Below are positions 1 to 11,559 of a DNA stretch of 64,000 nucleotides, one piece after another. The first letter of the stretch is position 1. Each line of letters starts with the position of its first letter. Made by a program: the position numbers and the translations under genes. The notes under the pieces are model-generated. The model was not told the origin of the DNA, did not search any database, and saw only the letters and a list, made by a program, of their open reading frames with translations. The DNA is from Metellina segmentata (taxonomy: Eukaryota > Arthropoda > Arachnida > Araneae > Tetragnathidae): assembly GCA_947359465.1 (NCBI GenBank), contig OX375873.1, forward strand, positions 95,405,478 to 95,469,477, written 5' to 3'.

Positions 1-2850
1 TATATTTATCGAAATTTTTATAAAAAACTAAATATAAAAACAACCCTTTTTTAAACATAATATTGCATAAAAGCCTGTACCTGTGGTATCCGTGGCAATA
101 CTTATTTTATTTATCTTTTATTTTCAATTTATTTGCCAATCTAATTTTACCTTATGTTTTTGTAAAGAAGTATTCTTAAAAAGGAAATAAACGCTCTTCT
201 GACCTGTTTACATGACTGTTAGATTTATCGATGTTATTGCTCTGCGATCTATAAAAACCATTGAAACGGCAAGTCGATCAGAAAATTTCAATCTGATTGG
301 CCGATTGTAAAGTTTCTCAAAAATAAAACAAGCGCACGACCAACTGGTTTCAATATCTATCCATTCTGTCTAAATAGGAAGTACCCAAATAAGGTTCACG
401 GCATGCTAAACCCATTACCACGTGAGCCTGACCTCCGCTAGTATAAAGACGTATCCCAAGATAATGCTCTGATGACTGATTGTGATGTCAGCAAGAAAGT
501 AGGCGAACAACACACTTGTGGGCGGATGTGCAGAGCGAATTAGATTCGGTTCGAACACACGAACACAAACAGCAAAAAACACACTCAACTTAAAAAATAA
601 AAATGTAATGAATAGGCCCCGGACTTAGAATGACCCCCGAGCTTGGAGTTCAATTGTTTCTCTCACCAGGAGTTTTTGGGGTTGATGAATTACGGAGCAC
701 AACAAATGTCCTTCTTCACTTACGGTTCAGTTATTAATGGACGTTGTAAAATAGACAATTAACTTCCAGTTATCTATATGAAGATTACCTATAAAGTAGG
801 AATAGTGTTATGTCTGTGTGCTGAAATCGAGAGTTGATTTTCCAGCGGTCAGTTTCATTAGAATGATAAATGGCCATGGTAGCTTATTTGAAAAATTAGT
901 TGGCTGAATTGGTTTCAGATTGATGAACTGCAAACAATGTTGTGTAATGAAGAATCAATATCCTCCATAACGTCTCGAGAGTTTCATTAATTGCCTTTCA
1001 ACAGGTTGTGGCCACCTTTGTAACCAATTAATAGAATGCGATGATTAAGGATTCGGGAACTTTCTAACTTAAGTTTTAAATCGAATGCTACATATTATTT
1101 TTTTCAACATACTAGATATGTGTACAGTTTTAACCAGGTTAGTCATTAAACTGTCAAAACCAATTGAGGTCAAGCTCAATCATTTGAACTTAGTTGATGA
1201 CAACAATGATAACACCAATATGTTTTGCTCCTAAAAGAGAAAAATCGGAAAATAATAGATTTAACACTTTTTTCATAAATGAATTAACAACACAACAATT
1301 TATAGTTTGGTAGTATTTTATTTTACTTTGTATTATATCATTGAAAAGAATACATTCACGACACATTTTCTAAAGAAACTAAATCTTTTAGGATAATGCA
1401 ATTTCAACTATAACTTTCACATAGAAAACTTCGAAAGGCTTTTGAAAAACAACGCAATTAAGAGCTATTTATCTCAAAGTATTTAGAAAGAACTTAACGT
1501 TCAAGTGTCAAACTTGCATTTTTTTCACAATATTAAAATAATACATAATGAACTCCAAGCATTTTAGGTCACAGCCTTGAAACAGTTTATCATCTTGAAT
1601 CTCTGTACAAATATATAAAATTAATGTAACACAAATAAAAAAGTTTCCTTATTTCCTAATCCATTGGATTGATTTGTAGTTCTGTTCAAATAGTTGATTT
1701 AATCCACTCGCGTTATAGCAGAAACAGTTTCTTTTTAGAACTTTATTGACTCTTATAAATAAAGTGAAGAGATAAATCCTTTTATTACCATTGTAAACTC
1801 GTAACTGCTACAACTTGTAACGTTTTGTTTTGAATAAATTTTCAGTAAAATTTTTTAACAAAACTCTTCTCGTTTTTAGGAGGCCACCTTACAACATTAC
1901 TCCATTGTGTCAACATCTTCATCGAAATATAAAGAAACAAAGCACTCCGAGTCATTAATCCATCAACTCGAAACAATATCACATTACCCAGACACTATCC
2001 CTCACCACAGTGACCACATCAAGAACATGCTGCAAAGTTAAATCACACCACTTCTGGAGCACAACCTCCAATAGAAGATTTAAAAAAACGACAATTTATT
2101 TCACTCTAAAACCAATTTTTAACCCTTAAACATCGCTGCTAGTAACATTTTTTCACTGCAACGTGATCTCTTCGAAACCTTTTGTTCTCGAAGTACGGTT
2201 TGTTTTTTTCTGATGCAGTGCTTCAGAACAGATGGTGAAGGTCGACAGAATTTCACCTGTGTGGTGGTCGGTGGGTTTGTTGCGTTGCCTTGAAAAAGCC
2301 GAGGCTTTGTGGACGAGAGGGGGAATCGAGAATTAATATTCGCCAGTTTTATTATCTCATCACTTCGGAGGAACTTTCCGAATCTTTACGGCGTAATTAT
2401 AGGGTATATATTGAATAGTTACCATATACGTTGTACACAGTTTGGAGTTTGCAAATGACCCTGAACTACATTTCGCGGCGGACGTGATTCGTGACCAGTG
2501 GATATCGCGACCTTTGGACTGACATGCATCGAAATCAAAGGGAAATAAAACAATACATTATAATTATTTATCCGTACTTTTTTAATTTGAAGAGTGTTTG
2601 TGGTTTGTCGCTCTACATTTCGCTTTGGTACCTGCTAGAAATGACAATTTTGCAAGAAAAATCACCTAACCTTTTTGCTACCTTTTTTCCTAACTGTGTG
2701 TCAGCTGATAAAAGTTGTTACAAGTTTGACTGGGTTTTATGGCGCATGAGCGACATTTGGCCAAACTGTGCCATACACAATACATGCAACTGTAAGTAAA
2801 AAGACGTACACAAGGAAAGTTTTACTGCATAGAAAAATGAAATACAACTC
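1..2850. other. AT-rich non-coding stretch, no gene seen
   Basis: No open frame with protein-like composition and no recognisable repeat. The longest frame, a 102-codon plus-strand frame near 2491-2799, has low-complexity AT-driven composition and no motif, so it was not called. A homeodomain-site-rich block at about 840-1060 is listed separately. A TGATGTCA site (CRE-like) at about 483-490 is an isolated match. Confidence 0.5.
840..1060. promoter_or_regulatory. candidate conserved non-coding element
   Basis: The block is slightly richer in mixed sequence than its surroundings. It has clustered TAAT-type sites (CATTAATTGC, CAATTAATAG, GATTAAGG) around an E-box-like CAGGTTG and a GTGGCCACC palindrome-like segment. 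This composition is common in arthropod developmental enhancers. It is inference only: short AT-rich sites occur often by chance, and conservation cannot be tested here. Confidence 0.2.
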
Positions 2851-2854
2851 AGTC

Positions 2855-2935
2855 GGAATCGAACTACCACCACCACAACCCACAGGTTGATATCACAATG
2901 AACAAACACAATGATCTACAAGTCTATCCCACCTT
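2855..2935 (-). repeat. tRNA-like segment, possible SINE head
   Basis: On the minus strand there is a B-box-like GTTCGATTCC (plus strand ggaatcgaact, near 2858) in a context resembling the tRNA-derived head of a SINE. No full cloverleaf was drawn and no matching body was seen, so this could be chance. Confidence 0.25.
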
Positions 2936-2939
2936 AGAT

Positions 2940-3614
2940 TGAAGGTATGGCTGTATTTTTAGAGATGTCTATAGTCTTCAACATCCTTGATACCAAAGTG
3001 CTAACATACGACGCCTTGTTCCCTAAAAAGCAGCCATAATAGGTGTTACCCATTTTACGTGAGTCCCATTAAATACTTTTGCTATAACATGGCTAAATAA
3101 ATGGGTTTCGATTTGTAGTTTATGGCTCAATGATCATTCAAATTTTGTCAAGCTGCTCTGAACAACGTCAAGTGAATCAACATGTACATGAGGAAAATAT
3201 TATACTGACAGAGAAGAGAGAAATGCACCAAGGGAATAATAAAACCTGCAACTCGCCTACAACTCGCAAGTTACTAGCTATAGTTGTGGGTAATCCCACT
3301 AAGCTACGATGCCTTCACAAATAAATGAGGAGCAAGACAATTCTGGAAAAGCAATTCAGAAATACTTATTTTGGAGTTTCTGATTGTTGAGATTGTAATC
3401 CTGAAGATGATCTTTGATTTGAAAATTATTGACAAGATAAGATCCGTCGGATTTGACGGTGGCTATCCAGGATCTTCAGGTGAAAAAAATAAGAGATTAT
3501 TGAAACGTAATCATGAATTTATTTTCGGGATTGAGAGAGAGAAATCCTGGACCGCTGCCAATACGTTTAGCGTTGCGTCGGTACTGAATTCAAATATCAA
3601 CCAATAAACCATCA
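2940..3614. other. non-coding stretch with another tRNA-like patch
   Basis: No gene recognised. At about 3290-3316 the minus strand reads GTAGCTTAGTGGGATT, resembling an A-box, but no convincing B-box follows at the usual spacing. A short plus frame at 3371-3607 shows no family motif. Confidence 0.3.
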
Positions 3615-3860
3615 ATTTTTTATGTGAGTTTTTCCATCCAACACACTGAGAAATGTTGATCGAAAGGAACCATTGGATCCCCAATGGACGTTGGCGGGGG
3701 TGTCCTTGGACAGTCACCATTGTCGACCAGACCTGTGTCGACAGGGAGTTGAGATTCGACCAGAGTTGACAGAGTAGAACGAACGTGATAGAGTCTTGTT
3801 TCACTGCGAGCTTTCAAAAGATTTGGAACTGTATATAGATTCGTGTATGATAGCCAAGAA
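3615..3860 (+). repeat. dispersed repeat copy 1, LTR-like
   Basis: This segment shares an ordered set of blocks with the reverse complement of 5696-5895: CATTGGATC, GGACGTTGG, GTCCTTGGACA, GAGCTT, GATTTG and CTGTATATAGA. After the shared TATATAG box come GCCAAGAA and CAATAAACG, a layout like the promoter and polyadenylation part of an LTR. The element type is not identified; a solo LTR or a large MITE arm are both possible. Confidence 0.5.
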
Positions 3861-4361
3861 AAGGCAATAAACGTTTTCTTATTCTACCACTGAGAAGAAC
3901 CGTCTCTCTCTCTTTTTCTCTCTGTATATCGTCACTCAAAGTGCAAAAGTTCGTATGTCTAAAATCTGCATTTTGCTCATTGGAGCAAAAAACTAATAGT
4001 TTTCCTTATGATTTGATTCTATCATTATTATATATATTTGGTTGTAATTTTTATTAGATCATATGATGGGGGGATGTAAGAGATTTTACGACCAGTTGGA
4101 AATCACAAAATGACACATGTAACAATAATAAAAGGAAACATAGAATATTTGACATACGCCTTTTTACACTTTGACTGACGATATGCTGCCGTACAGCGCC
4201 ATTGTCAAACGCTTAACGTGTGTCGGATCTTTTCACATCCATATATACGTTATCAGAGAAAGGGACGTTTATTCAGGAGTAGAATTACAATACGTTTACT
4301 TCCACATAGCGGTGTCGAGATTTATGTTTTGCAATATATCTACTGTCATTCTTGGTTATTA
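3861..4361. other. AT-rich spacer before mariner
   Basis: No gene recognised. It includes a CTCTCTCTCT-type microsatellite at about 3903-3921. The last ~30 bases continue repeat copy 2 on the minus strand, on the far side of the mariner insertion. Confidence 0.4.
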
Positions 4362-5695
4362 TACAAAGGGCGTTCCATAAAAACTGAGAGTAAAATCATA
4401 AAAAATCAAGAACTATATTTACAGAAAAAAATGCATCATTCTTCTTGAAAATAGCTTCCCTCACATGATATGCAACGGTCCCATCGTCCAATCCACTTTT
4501 CAAAACAAGTAGAGAAGCCTTTTTTCTGGAAGATGCTTCAAAGAACCCTACACTGCTGAAATAACTTCATAATTTATATTAAATTTTATACCACGGAGCT
4601 TCTCCTTCAATGTCGGAAACAGCCAGAAATCGCATGGTGCGAGATCTGGACTGTAAGGGAGGTGTGGCATGATTTTAATATTTCACATTTACTAAGATAT
4701 TGCTGAACAGAAGTAGCGACATGAGTGCGAGCATTATCTTGATGCAAAGTCCAATACCCTTCCAGTTCATGTAGCTTTCTCGATTTGTGTTGTCGCAAAA
4801 TTTTCAAAACTGAAATATAATATTCATAATTCACAGTAGTTTTGGGAGGCACAGCATGGTGATAGATTACACCTTTATGAACAAAGAAAATAATCATCTT
4901 GACCTTTCCAGCAGATTTGGTTTGTCGGATTTTTTTCGGAAGCGGAGAATTAGTGTTTCCATACACTTGTTGCGGACTTGGTAAGTGGATCAAAATGATG
5001 CATCCAAGTTTCATCACCTGTTATTACAGTCTTTAGGAAATTTTAATAATTTTGTAGCATCTGTTTCCACTCACAACATTGGTGAATTCTTGTTTGCATT
5101 TGTTCTTTAGTAAGGTGATGAGGGACCCATCTGGAACAAACATGGCGAAGGTGTAAATTGTTGAGTAGAATGCAAAATATCGACGTTTTCGAAATGTTAG
5201 TTGATGCCGCTATCTTCTCACATGTCATTAACCTATTTTCTAGTAAGATTGCCCACACAGTGTTAACATTTCGATCATTCACAACACTTTCTGGTCTGCC
5301 AGGCTTAGGAGCTAGTTCTGCAGACAAACGTCCTTTTATGAATCACCATGCCATCTTAAAATCGTAGCCTCACCAAAACATTTGTCTATGTAAGCTTCTT
5401 TCATTAACTTAACTATTTCTGGAGCTGTTTCGCCTAAACAATAGCAAAATTTTATGGCAGAACGCATTTCGTTTCTTAACTTTGAATCACTCACCTCCAT
5501 TTCTGTAGGGAAAATAAAAACAGTTCTTTAAACAAACACGAAATTAGGAAAATAAAATCGTCTGCTTGGTTTTAGAATATTTATAACTGTACAGTTAATA
5601 GTTTGAAAAAATCGCCTACACTTTTATTTTTTTGTTTCGCGGTGTTGCGACTGAGTAAAAAATTTACTCTCAGTTTTTATGGAACGCCCTTTGTA
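4362..5695 (-). mobile_element. mariner-type (Tc1/mariner) element, decayed
   Basis: Perfect 33-bp inverted repeats (TA included) bound the element at 4362-4394 and 5663-5695. The outer sequence reads CAAAGGGCGTTCCATAAAAA. The element proper is 4364-5693, flanked by the TA target duplication expected for this superfamily. The internal minus-strand coding region matches mariner transposase order: N-terminal helix-turn-helix, second HTH, then the catalytic core. It sits inside copy 2 of the repeat at 3615-3860, because the repeat continues on both sides of the TA. Identical termini but a broken transposase suggest possible mobilisation in trans, or recent decay. Confidence 0.9.
4440..5500 (-). 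pseudogene. mariner transposase, frameshifted and stop-containing
   Basis: The reading starts at a methionine codon at 5498-5500, giving MEVSDSKLRNEMRSAIKFCY, a mariner-like first HTH that ends in a HW motif. After a stop near 5340 the second HTH region (5043-5327) contains GRPESVVND, EKIAASTNISKTSI and the highly typical RWVPHHLTKEQ. The catalytic part (4607-5017) has VPPKTTVNYEYY and LHQDNARTH, where the D is the second catalytic aspartate. The first catalytic aspartate, normally after FF, is replaced (FFVHKGV). The third-aspartate region reads PHLPYSPDLAPCDFWLFP, but only after a frameshift near 4690. The normal role is cut-and-paste transposition as a dimer at the inverted repeats. This copy cannot make an active enzyme. 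Confidence 0.85.
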
Positions 5696-5895
5696 CATGA
5701 GTCTATATACAGTTTCAAATCTTTATAGGAAGCTCACAGCGAAAAAAGACCCCAGGATGTTCTCCCTCCTCTGTCTCCGCTTTTTACCATGATGAGTGTC
5801 CAAGGACAACCCCACCAACGTCCCTCGGAGATCCAATGGTTACATCCTACCAACATTCCTTAATTGGTCGGAGAAACTCGCATATTACATAACAT
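5696..5895 (-). repeat. dispersed repeat copy 2, interrupted by mariner
   Basis: Reading the minus strand, this matches 3615-3860 in order. It then jumps across the mariner element and continues at about 4361-4340 (minus strand ATAACCAAGAATG against ATAGCCAAGAA in copy 1). The two copies are therefore in inverted orientation, about 2 kb apart. Confidence 0.5.
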
Positions 5896-5997
5896 TTTAA
5901 TCTTAAAAATGAAGATAAAATTGATCAGAAGATAAGATATTATCAAGGTTTAATCACCGTTTTTGCATTTGAAACCAATCGCTGTCTCACCTTTGAC

Positions 5998-6320
5998 AAG
6001 CCGACCAACCAGCCTGGTGCCTAAGGTTTTAGCCTCTAGATTGGAAGGTTCCTGGTTCAAATCCGGGTCAGTGCATGAATATTTGTAAGCTCATGATGAA
6101 GAGACGGTTGGAGCAACTTAAATCTATCGTGGCCGAAAGTCCCCACGTTGGGATAGTGTGGAAGTTTGGAGAGCGAGGTGTCAGCTCAGGTGTTGCCTCG
6201 TCATCTGGCCGTGGTTCGCAATTACTTGGTGTTGTCCACGGATCTTTCCTTAAAGGGATTGATCCCGAACCGTAGTCAATAGCCCGTTGTGTTGCTCTAG
6301 TACGACGTTAATTAAAATTA
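5998..6320 (+). repeat. tRNA-derived SINE, near full length
   Basis: The head has an A-box-like region (GGTGCCTAAGG) and a B-box GGTTCAAATCCGGG at about 6053-6066. The body contains TCGTGGCCGAAAGTCC, CTCGTCATCTGGCCGTGG and GGTGTTGTCCACGG, and the 3' part ATAGCCCGTTGTGTTG ending in AATTAAAATTAC. The same body recurs in this window at 21655-21800 (minus), 33250-33475, 37795-38090 and 38085-38330 (minus), with partial copies at 20280-20400 and 31085-31135. This shows a dispersed family rather than a tRNA gene. Transcription would be by RNA polymerase III, with mobility dependent on a LINE in trans. Confidence 0.75.
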
Positions 6321-6512
6321 CTTCACCTTTGTCAACCCTCTGCGCATACGCATGTATTCGTGCTAAAACCTGCAGTCTTCCCTGCATGACTCCCAATCAA
6401 TTTTGATCTTCTTGACCAATAGAATCATTGCTAGCAGTCTCTCAACTTTTTGCTGTGATTATTTAGTCATTAAGTGTGCTATGGAGAGAAACAACACTGC
6501 ACTACTAATAAG
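6321..6512. other. short unassigned spacer
   Basis: Nothing recognised between the SINE tail and the hAT-like element. The last eight bases, CTAATAAG, are part of the probable target duplication of the next feature. Confidence 0.4.
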
Positions 6513-7664
6513 TAGGGATTCGACATCGATGTCGATGTTTTCAAAACATCGATGTTTTATTAAAAACATCGATGTATTGGAGCCGATGCTTTTTTAACAT
6601 CGATGTTTATACTTGTCGATGTTTTTACGTTGTCGATGCTTTATTAAATGAAAAAAGCACCAGTATAAAAATTTTAAAAAAGGACCAAGTAGCATAATTT
6701 TCATAATCATTAAATTAAACATACTTTTAGATCAAAATGGCCAAGGGTGAAGGGTCTGAAAAGTAGGGATGTGACATCGATGTCGATGTTTTATAAAAAT
6801 ATTGCTGTATTTACCATCGATTTATTGGAGCCGATGGTTGTTAACAATGATGTTTCTACACTGTCGGCGTTTTTAAGTCGTCGATGTTTTATTTTTGACT
6901 GAAAAAAGCACCATAGTAAAAATTAAGAAAACTAATCGCGCAACTAAGTGTTTGTGAGTGGTGTCGACATCTGTCTCATCAGAAAGAGTTTCCTCCCTAA
7001 CTGGTGAAAAAAGAAGTCGTCTTTAGGTGGATAAAGTTAACACAAACGTCTTTTTTTTTACAAACTGTAAATAACAAATATTGGAGCATATAATAATTAT
7101 AGGTCCCAATATTTTTTATTTACAGTAAATAAAAAATAAGTTTATTGTGTTTTCCCCCCATAAGTCGATAAGTAATTAGTTACAACTAACAATAATTATT
7201 GCTATTTGCCCACTTATGGAAAACTTATAGATAGTAGTACCTATGTCAAATTGTAGTAAATATTATTTTCTTTTATATTATCAATTTGAAAATAAAAGAT
7301 TTGTTAATTGTTAAAAATTAATTTTTTTGACTTTTAAAAAAAAAATCTTACTTATAAATTAATAAACACGGCAAATGAAAAATTAAATCCCCCTGAAGAA
7401 CATTACTGTTTGAGGTTACTAAACCAGTTGGGGGAAAAAACGCCTCAAGTAAAAAAATTTAAATAAAAAGTTTAATCCATAATACCGAATCAAAAATTAA
7501 AAAATACGTACTAATAAAAAGTTTATACGATAGCTAAAAGTTTTATACATCGATTTTTAAAATCATCGATGTTTTTAGGCGATGTATTATCAACATCTAT
7601 GTTTTAATTTTGAACATCGATGTTTTTTGGGCGCTGTATTATCAACATCGATGTTGCCTCCCTA
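6513..7664. mobile_element. non-autonomous hAT-like element rich in ATCGATGT
   Basis: The left end reads TAGGGATTCGACATCGATG and the right end ATCGATGTTGCCTCCCTA, giving short TAGGGA inverted ends. The 8-bp flanks CTAATAAG (6505-6512) and CTCGTAAG (7665-7672) match at six of eight positions, as expected for an aged hAT target duplication. The interior has many ATCGATGT repeats at both ends and an AT-rich middle with no transposase. A second left end, TAGGGATGTGACATCG, starts at 6764, which suggests an internal duplication or a nested relative. Confidence 0.6.
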
Positions 7665-8934
7665 CTCGTAAGCCTCGTGACATTCCGGGGCTGAAATAAA
7701 CTCACTATACGTGTTTGTGCAAGGCTATTATTTATCCCAATCCATTAATCGCGTAATATGAGGGATAACTGTAGTTTTCTTGTCTTACTAGATATTTTAT
7801 AATTGTATAACATTCCTTCACAGATGAGAGTTCAAAAGAAAATTATAGGACATCAAATGAGAGAATGCTTTAATCGCCTAATACCAACACGAATCGGCTT
7901 CAAAGACTTTTTACCGCATTCCATATCTTCAAATCGACTCCAATTCATTAATCACAATATTCATTGAGATTTCAAATGCTAAATTTAACTCCTTAAATCT
8001 CTCATTCGGATTCTACAACCTCACGTAAAGTCACGCAAAGATCGTGGTATCACGTTATCTCTGGAATACTTACCCACTCACAGCACGTCCAACTTATCCA
8101 AATAGAAGTTGATTAAAAAAACTCTTCTTTCTTTTGTTCGTAGATTAATTTGGGAGATAAAAAATATATATGCCCACCTGTCGGTTAAGATTAACTAAAG
8201 CGCCTCTCATATGCGGTTTTCTTTTTGTCGCGTGGGTTAGTTCATTCATAAATATTGAACTAACGCATTTCACAAAAAAATAATTGCACAAAATTCGATA
8301 ACCTATTGCTTGGGATAACCAATAACTTCTTTAGGGTTCTTTAAAATATTTTCTTAATTATGGTTTATTAAAATATTTTCTTAATTATGGTTTATTAAAA
8401 TGCTTATAGTTGACGATATATAATTATTTAATAGTACACTCAATATATTTTTTTAAGTTGAGTGAGGTGGGCCAAATGCAACCCCAAATCTACTAGGTTC
8501 TATTGAACTACTTACTACTCTGTCCTCAATAGTTTAAAATAAATAATATTTTCACGCATAATTTTATTTCACACATTCCCAATCTTTACTAATAGCACCA
8601 CCACCCTGTTATTTGCTTAAACTCACTTTTGAATTAATTTGAAAGTACTTTCAATGGGGTTACACTTGTCCCACTTGGTGGGGAAAGTGCATACTGAAAG
8701 TGAATACCATTGACTGTTTCGGCTGTGATCGGGGTATTGTGAGTGCGATTGGATATGTGAGTAAAGCAAGAGAGTCGTATTCTTTCGCTCATGCCTTTAT
8801 TTGGTATGCAAATCTTTCCTGGCGGAGTTAAAAGGGCCCTAGAAGTAAAATTAGTCTAATAGACACCGACCACCGACACTAGCAGGTGACAGCATCTATT
8901 TTAATCACAGATATGTAATACAGAAACGTATTAT
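7665..8934. other. AT-rich stretch without gene
   Basis: No coding sequence recognised. It holds a perfect 29-bp tandem duplication at about 8340-8397 (two units beginning AAAATATTTTCTTAATTATG). No known repeat was identified. Confidence 0.4.
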
Positions 8935-9860
8935 TAACCGTATCTCGTCATTAGCAAAACTGGCCAGATATCGTCAGGATTAAAAAAAGGCAATATATGG
9001 ATGACTAGGTATTTCGTCATTAGCAAAATTGGTCAGATATCGATGGCCGAGATATTACGTCGGGACCACTTGGAAGATTAAATACTAACCATCATAATTT
9101 TATACCGAATTGTAAACTATCATTAGTAAAACTAGTGTCATTAGCAAAACTTAGTCATTCGCAAAACTGACCAGATATCGTCATTAGCAAAACTGACCAG
9201 ATATCGTCAGTATTAAAAAAGGCAATATATGGATGATGAGGTATGTCGTCATCAGCAAAATTGGTCAGAATATGATAGACGAGATATTTCGTTAAAAACT
9301 GAGCATCATAATTTTATACTGAACTGTAAACAATCATTAGCAAAACAGTCATTCGCAAAACTATCTCGTCATTAGAAAAAATGACCAGATATCGTCATTA
9401 GCAAAACTGACCAGATATCGTCAGTATTAAAAAGGCAATGTATGGGTGACTAGGTATTTCGTCATTAGCAAATTTGGTCAGATATTGATAGACGAGATAT
9501 TTCGTTGCAACCACTTAGAGGGTTAAAAACTGACCATCTTACTTTTATACCGAACTGTAAACTATTATTAGCAAAACTGACGTTATTAGCAAAAATATCT
9601 CGTCATTAGTAAAACTGACCAGCTATCGTCATTAGCTAAACTGACCAGCTATCGTCATTAACAAAACTGACCAGCTATCGTCATTATCAAAATTGACCAG
9701 ATGTCGCCAGTATTAAAAAAGGCAACACATGGATGACGAGGTATTTCGTCATTAGCAAATTTAGTCAGATATTGATGGACGAGATATTTCGTCGCAACCA
9801 CTCGGAGGGTTAAAAACTGACCATCATAATTCATACCGAACTGTAAACTGTCCTCGACGG
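8935..9860. repeat. tandem array of the ACGAGATATCTCGT repeat family
   Basis: Four higher-order units are marked by GGCAATATATGG-like starts near 8990, 9221, 9435 and 9721, so spacing is irregular (about 214-286 bp). Each holds the series GGTATTTCGTCATTAGCAAA, ATTGGTCAGATAT and GACGAGATATTTCGT, then CATCATAATTTTATACCGAA and TGTAAACT. Between them is a sub-repeat of about 26-29 bp, GACCAGATATCGTCATTAGC, present one to four times. No protein is encoded; the minus-strand frame over 9658-9927 is a by-product. Confidence 0.85.
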
Positions 9861-9999
9861 TTGAAAAATACCCTGAACGAGGCACACATCGATGCCATGC
9901 AAAACAAAAGCGTAGCTCAAAAACCAATTATGTCGGAAAATTACGCATGATGTTCCTTTCTGAACTGTTTCACAGTTCCGACATGAAACGATACACGAA

Positions 10000-10640
10000 T
10001 CGCTCCTAAATACCTCCCCCTTCGCAAAATTGCCTTTGATTCATAGTTTTGAATTGAGAAACAATGAATCTACGCTGATGGCTCTGCGGTTACCTGGAGC
10101 AACGTCACGTTGCCTGTCCCCAGCGCCCCCACATTCGGTCCTTTCCTTCCGCAGGAAATGGGAAATGAAGGCGCACTCCGTGGGCGCGCGACCAAACTGC
10201 AGGGGCGCACGCGAAACGGGTGCTCGAAATGACATTTTCCTGCGACGGACTTGGAAAAACAATTTCAGCCTTGGGATTGTTTTTTTATTTGTATCCCCAT
10301 CCGTTTCCAGCTCTGCGTTTAATTTCAGTCCTCATTTAAACGACCGATTAATACTAAGTGCCCGAAGCTGTTAATCATTTTGCGCCCCAAATGCACTTTT
10401 GATGCGATTCGGAAATGTATCTGCCGCAGTTTGGGCTTCTGGACGAGCGGAATTAGAGGTTCGCGAGGGGAGGCACGTTTTCGCGGTTTGGTTTTTAGGT
10501 GCGAGTTGTCTCGCGCTTTTCTTGTGGGCAATAAATAAGTGGATGAAGGGTGACATGGTTTCAGGGAAGGAATGTCACGTGGGATGAAATAAATAGGTTC
10601 GAGGGGAAATGGAGTGATGCTTCGAGTGATCAAAATAACT
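10000..10640. other. GC-richer island, coding status unclear
   Basis: Base composition rises well above the surroundings, with CpG-containing runs (GGGCGCGCGACC, GGGGCGCACGCG, CGCGAGGGGAGGCACG). Open frames exist on both strands (10030-10374 plus; 10041-10262 and 10325-10633 minus), but none shows a recognisable domain and both strands are open, so composition alone explains them. It could be a conserved non-coding or promoter-like island. Confidence 0.3.
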
Positions 10641-10944
10641 TTGTATTCATTCTTTTGAATGCTTTAATGGTTGGGCTCCAAATTTCGTTCTTCTTTAACT
10701 AACTTGCAATCTAAAAATAAGGGTATAAAATACGTAATTTCATGATTTTTAAAATGTACTTTTTTTTTCCAAGAGAAAATGTTCTCTAACACTTCTGGCG
10801 GCTTATCTTCGCTTCGAAAACTGGCCCGTATTTGCTAGCCTCGGATACAAAAACCTACTCCAAACTATCAGTAGTCCTGGGAAAGAGACAATTTGCTTTT
10901 CCTACTCTTATTTTTATTCTGCTGGAGTAAAAGGGCAGTTTGAC
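10640..10944. other. unassigned spacer
   Basis: AT-rich with one GC-richer patch (10793-10850). Nothing recognised. Confidence 0.4.
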
Positions 10945-11025
10945 AAGGTATTTCTTCATTAGCAAAACTGGTCATATCCTGAAGGACGAGATATCTCTTC
11001 GAAACCAGAGGAAGGATTTATCTTT
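10945..11025 (-). repeat. fragment of the ACGAGATATCTCGT family
   Basis: Contains GACAAGGTATTTCTTCATTAGCAAAACTGG and GACGAGATATCTCTTCGAAACC in close succession (each written here only as the matching core), the same order as at 59990-60055. It is a partial copy lacking one end. Confidence 0.65.
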
Positions 11026-11559
11026 AAGAATCTTTAGAAAATGTTTGAGAAAAAGGTACTGATGAAATCTGATGCGTCCTTCTGGTATTACCATTTTAAT
11101 GATCATCAAAGTACAGTGATTTAAATTTACATTAAAAGATACTTTTAACAATACATTAAAATATTTTGTTTTAATGAAGCTTTCGTTTTCTGAAGTGTGT
11201 AAGAAAGCTATGAAGTAAGAATGAGAATTGAAAATAATCTGTGAAAAGGAGGGAAAATTGTAACTGTATGAATTACAATCAATATTCATTTAAATACCTT
11301 ATAATAAAATTGTACAGATAAAACAATAAATTATAGGAGTATGCTACATATTTATCTAGTAAGATATTTATCTACTTGCTTATCTTCAATTCGACAGACC
11401 AATCGATCTAATAGTCTAGGTGCTGACTTCAGGATTAAAATGTTTCGGATTCGCAATGGATGTCTGTTCGTTCTGAATGAGAGAGTGTCTGGTCTCCCTG
11501 GAGTGTCTCCTCCCTATAAATGGGTTGTATTTATAATGCATTATAAAGATGCCAGCTGT
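11026..11559. other. AT-rich stretch without gene
   Basis: A 105-codon minus frame (10972-11289) overlaps the repeat fragment and is AT-driven, with no motif. Nothing else recognised. Confidence 0.4.

Noticed and set aside
2491..2799. 102-codon plus frame, possible membrane protein
   Set aside because: Hydrophobic residues come from T-rich sequence. No signal, domain or splice context.
6005..6070. Functional tRNA gene from GGTTCAAATCCGGG
   Set aside because: No complete cloverleaf, and the head is fused to a dispersed SINE body.
9658..9927. 89-codon minus frame
   Set aside because: Covers the tandem MITE array; no protein motif.
10030..10633. Overlapping 114-codon and 102-codon frames as genes
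   Set aside because: Both strands are open in a GC-richer island and neither frame has family features.
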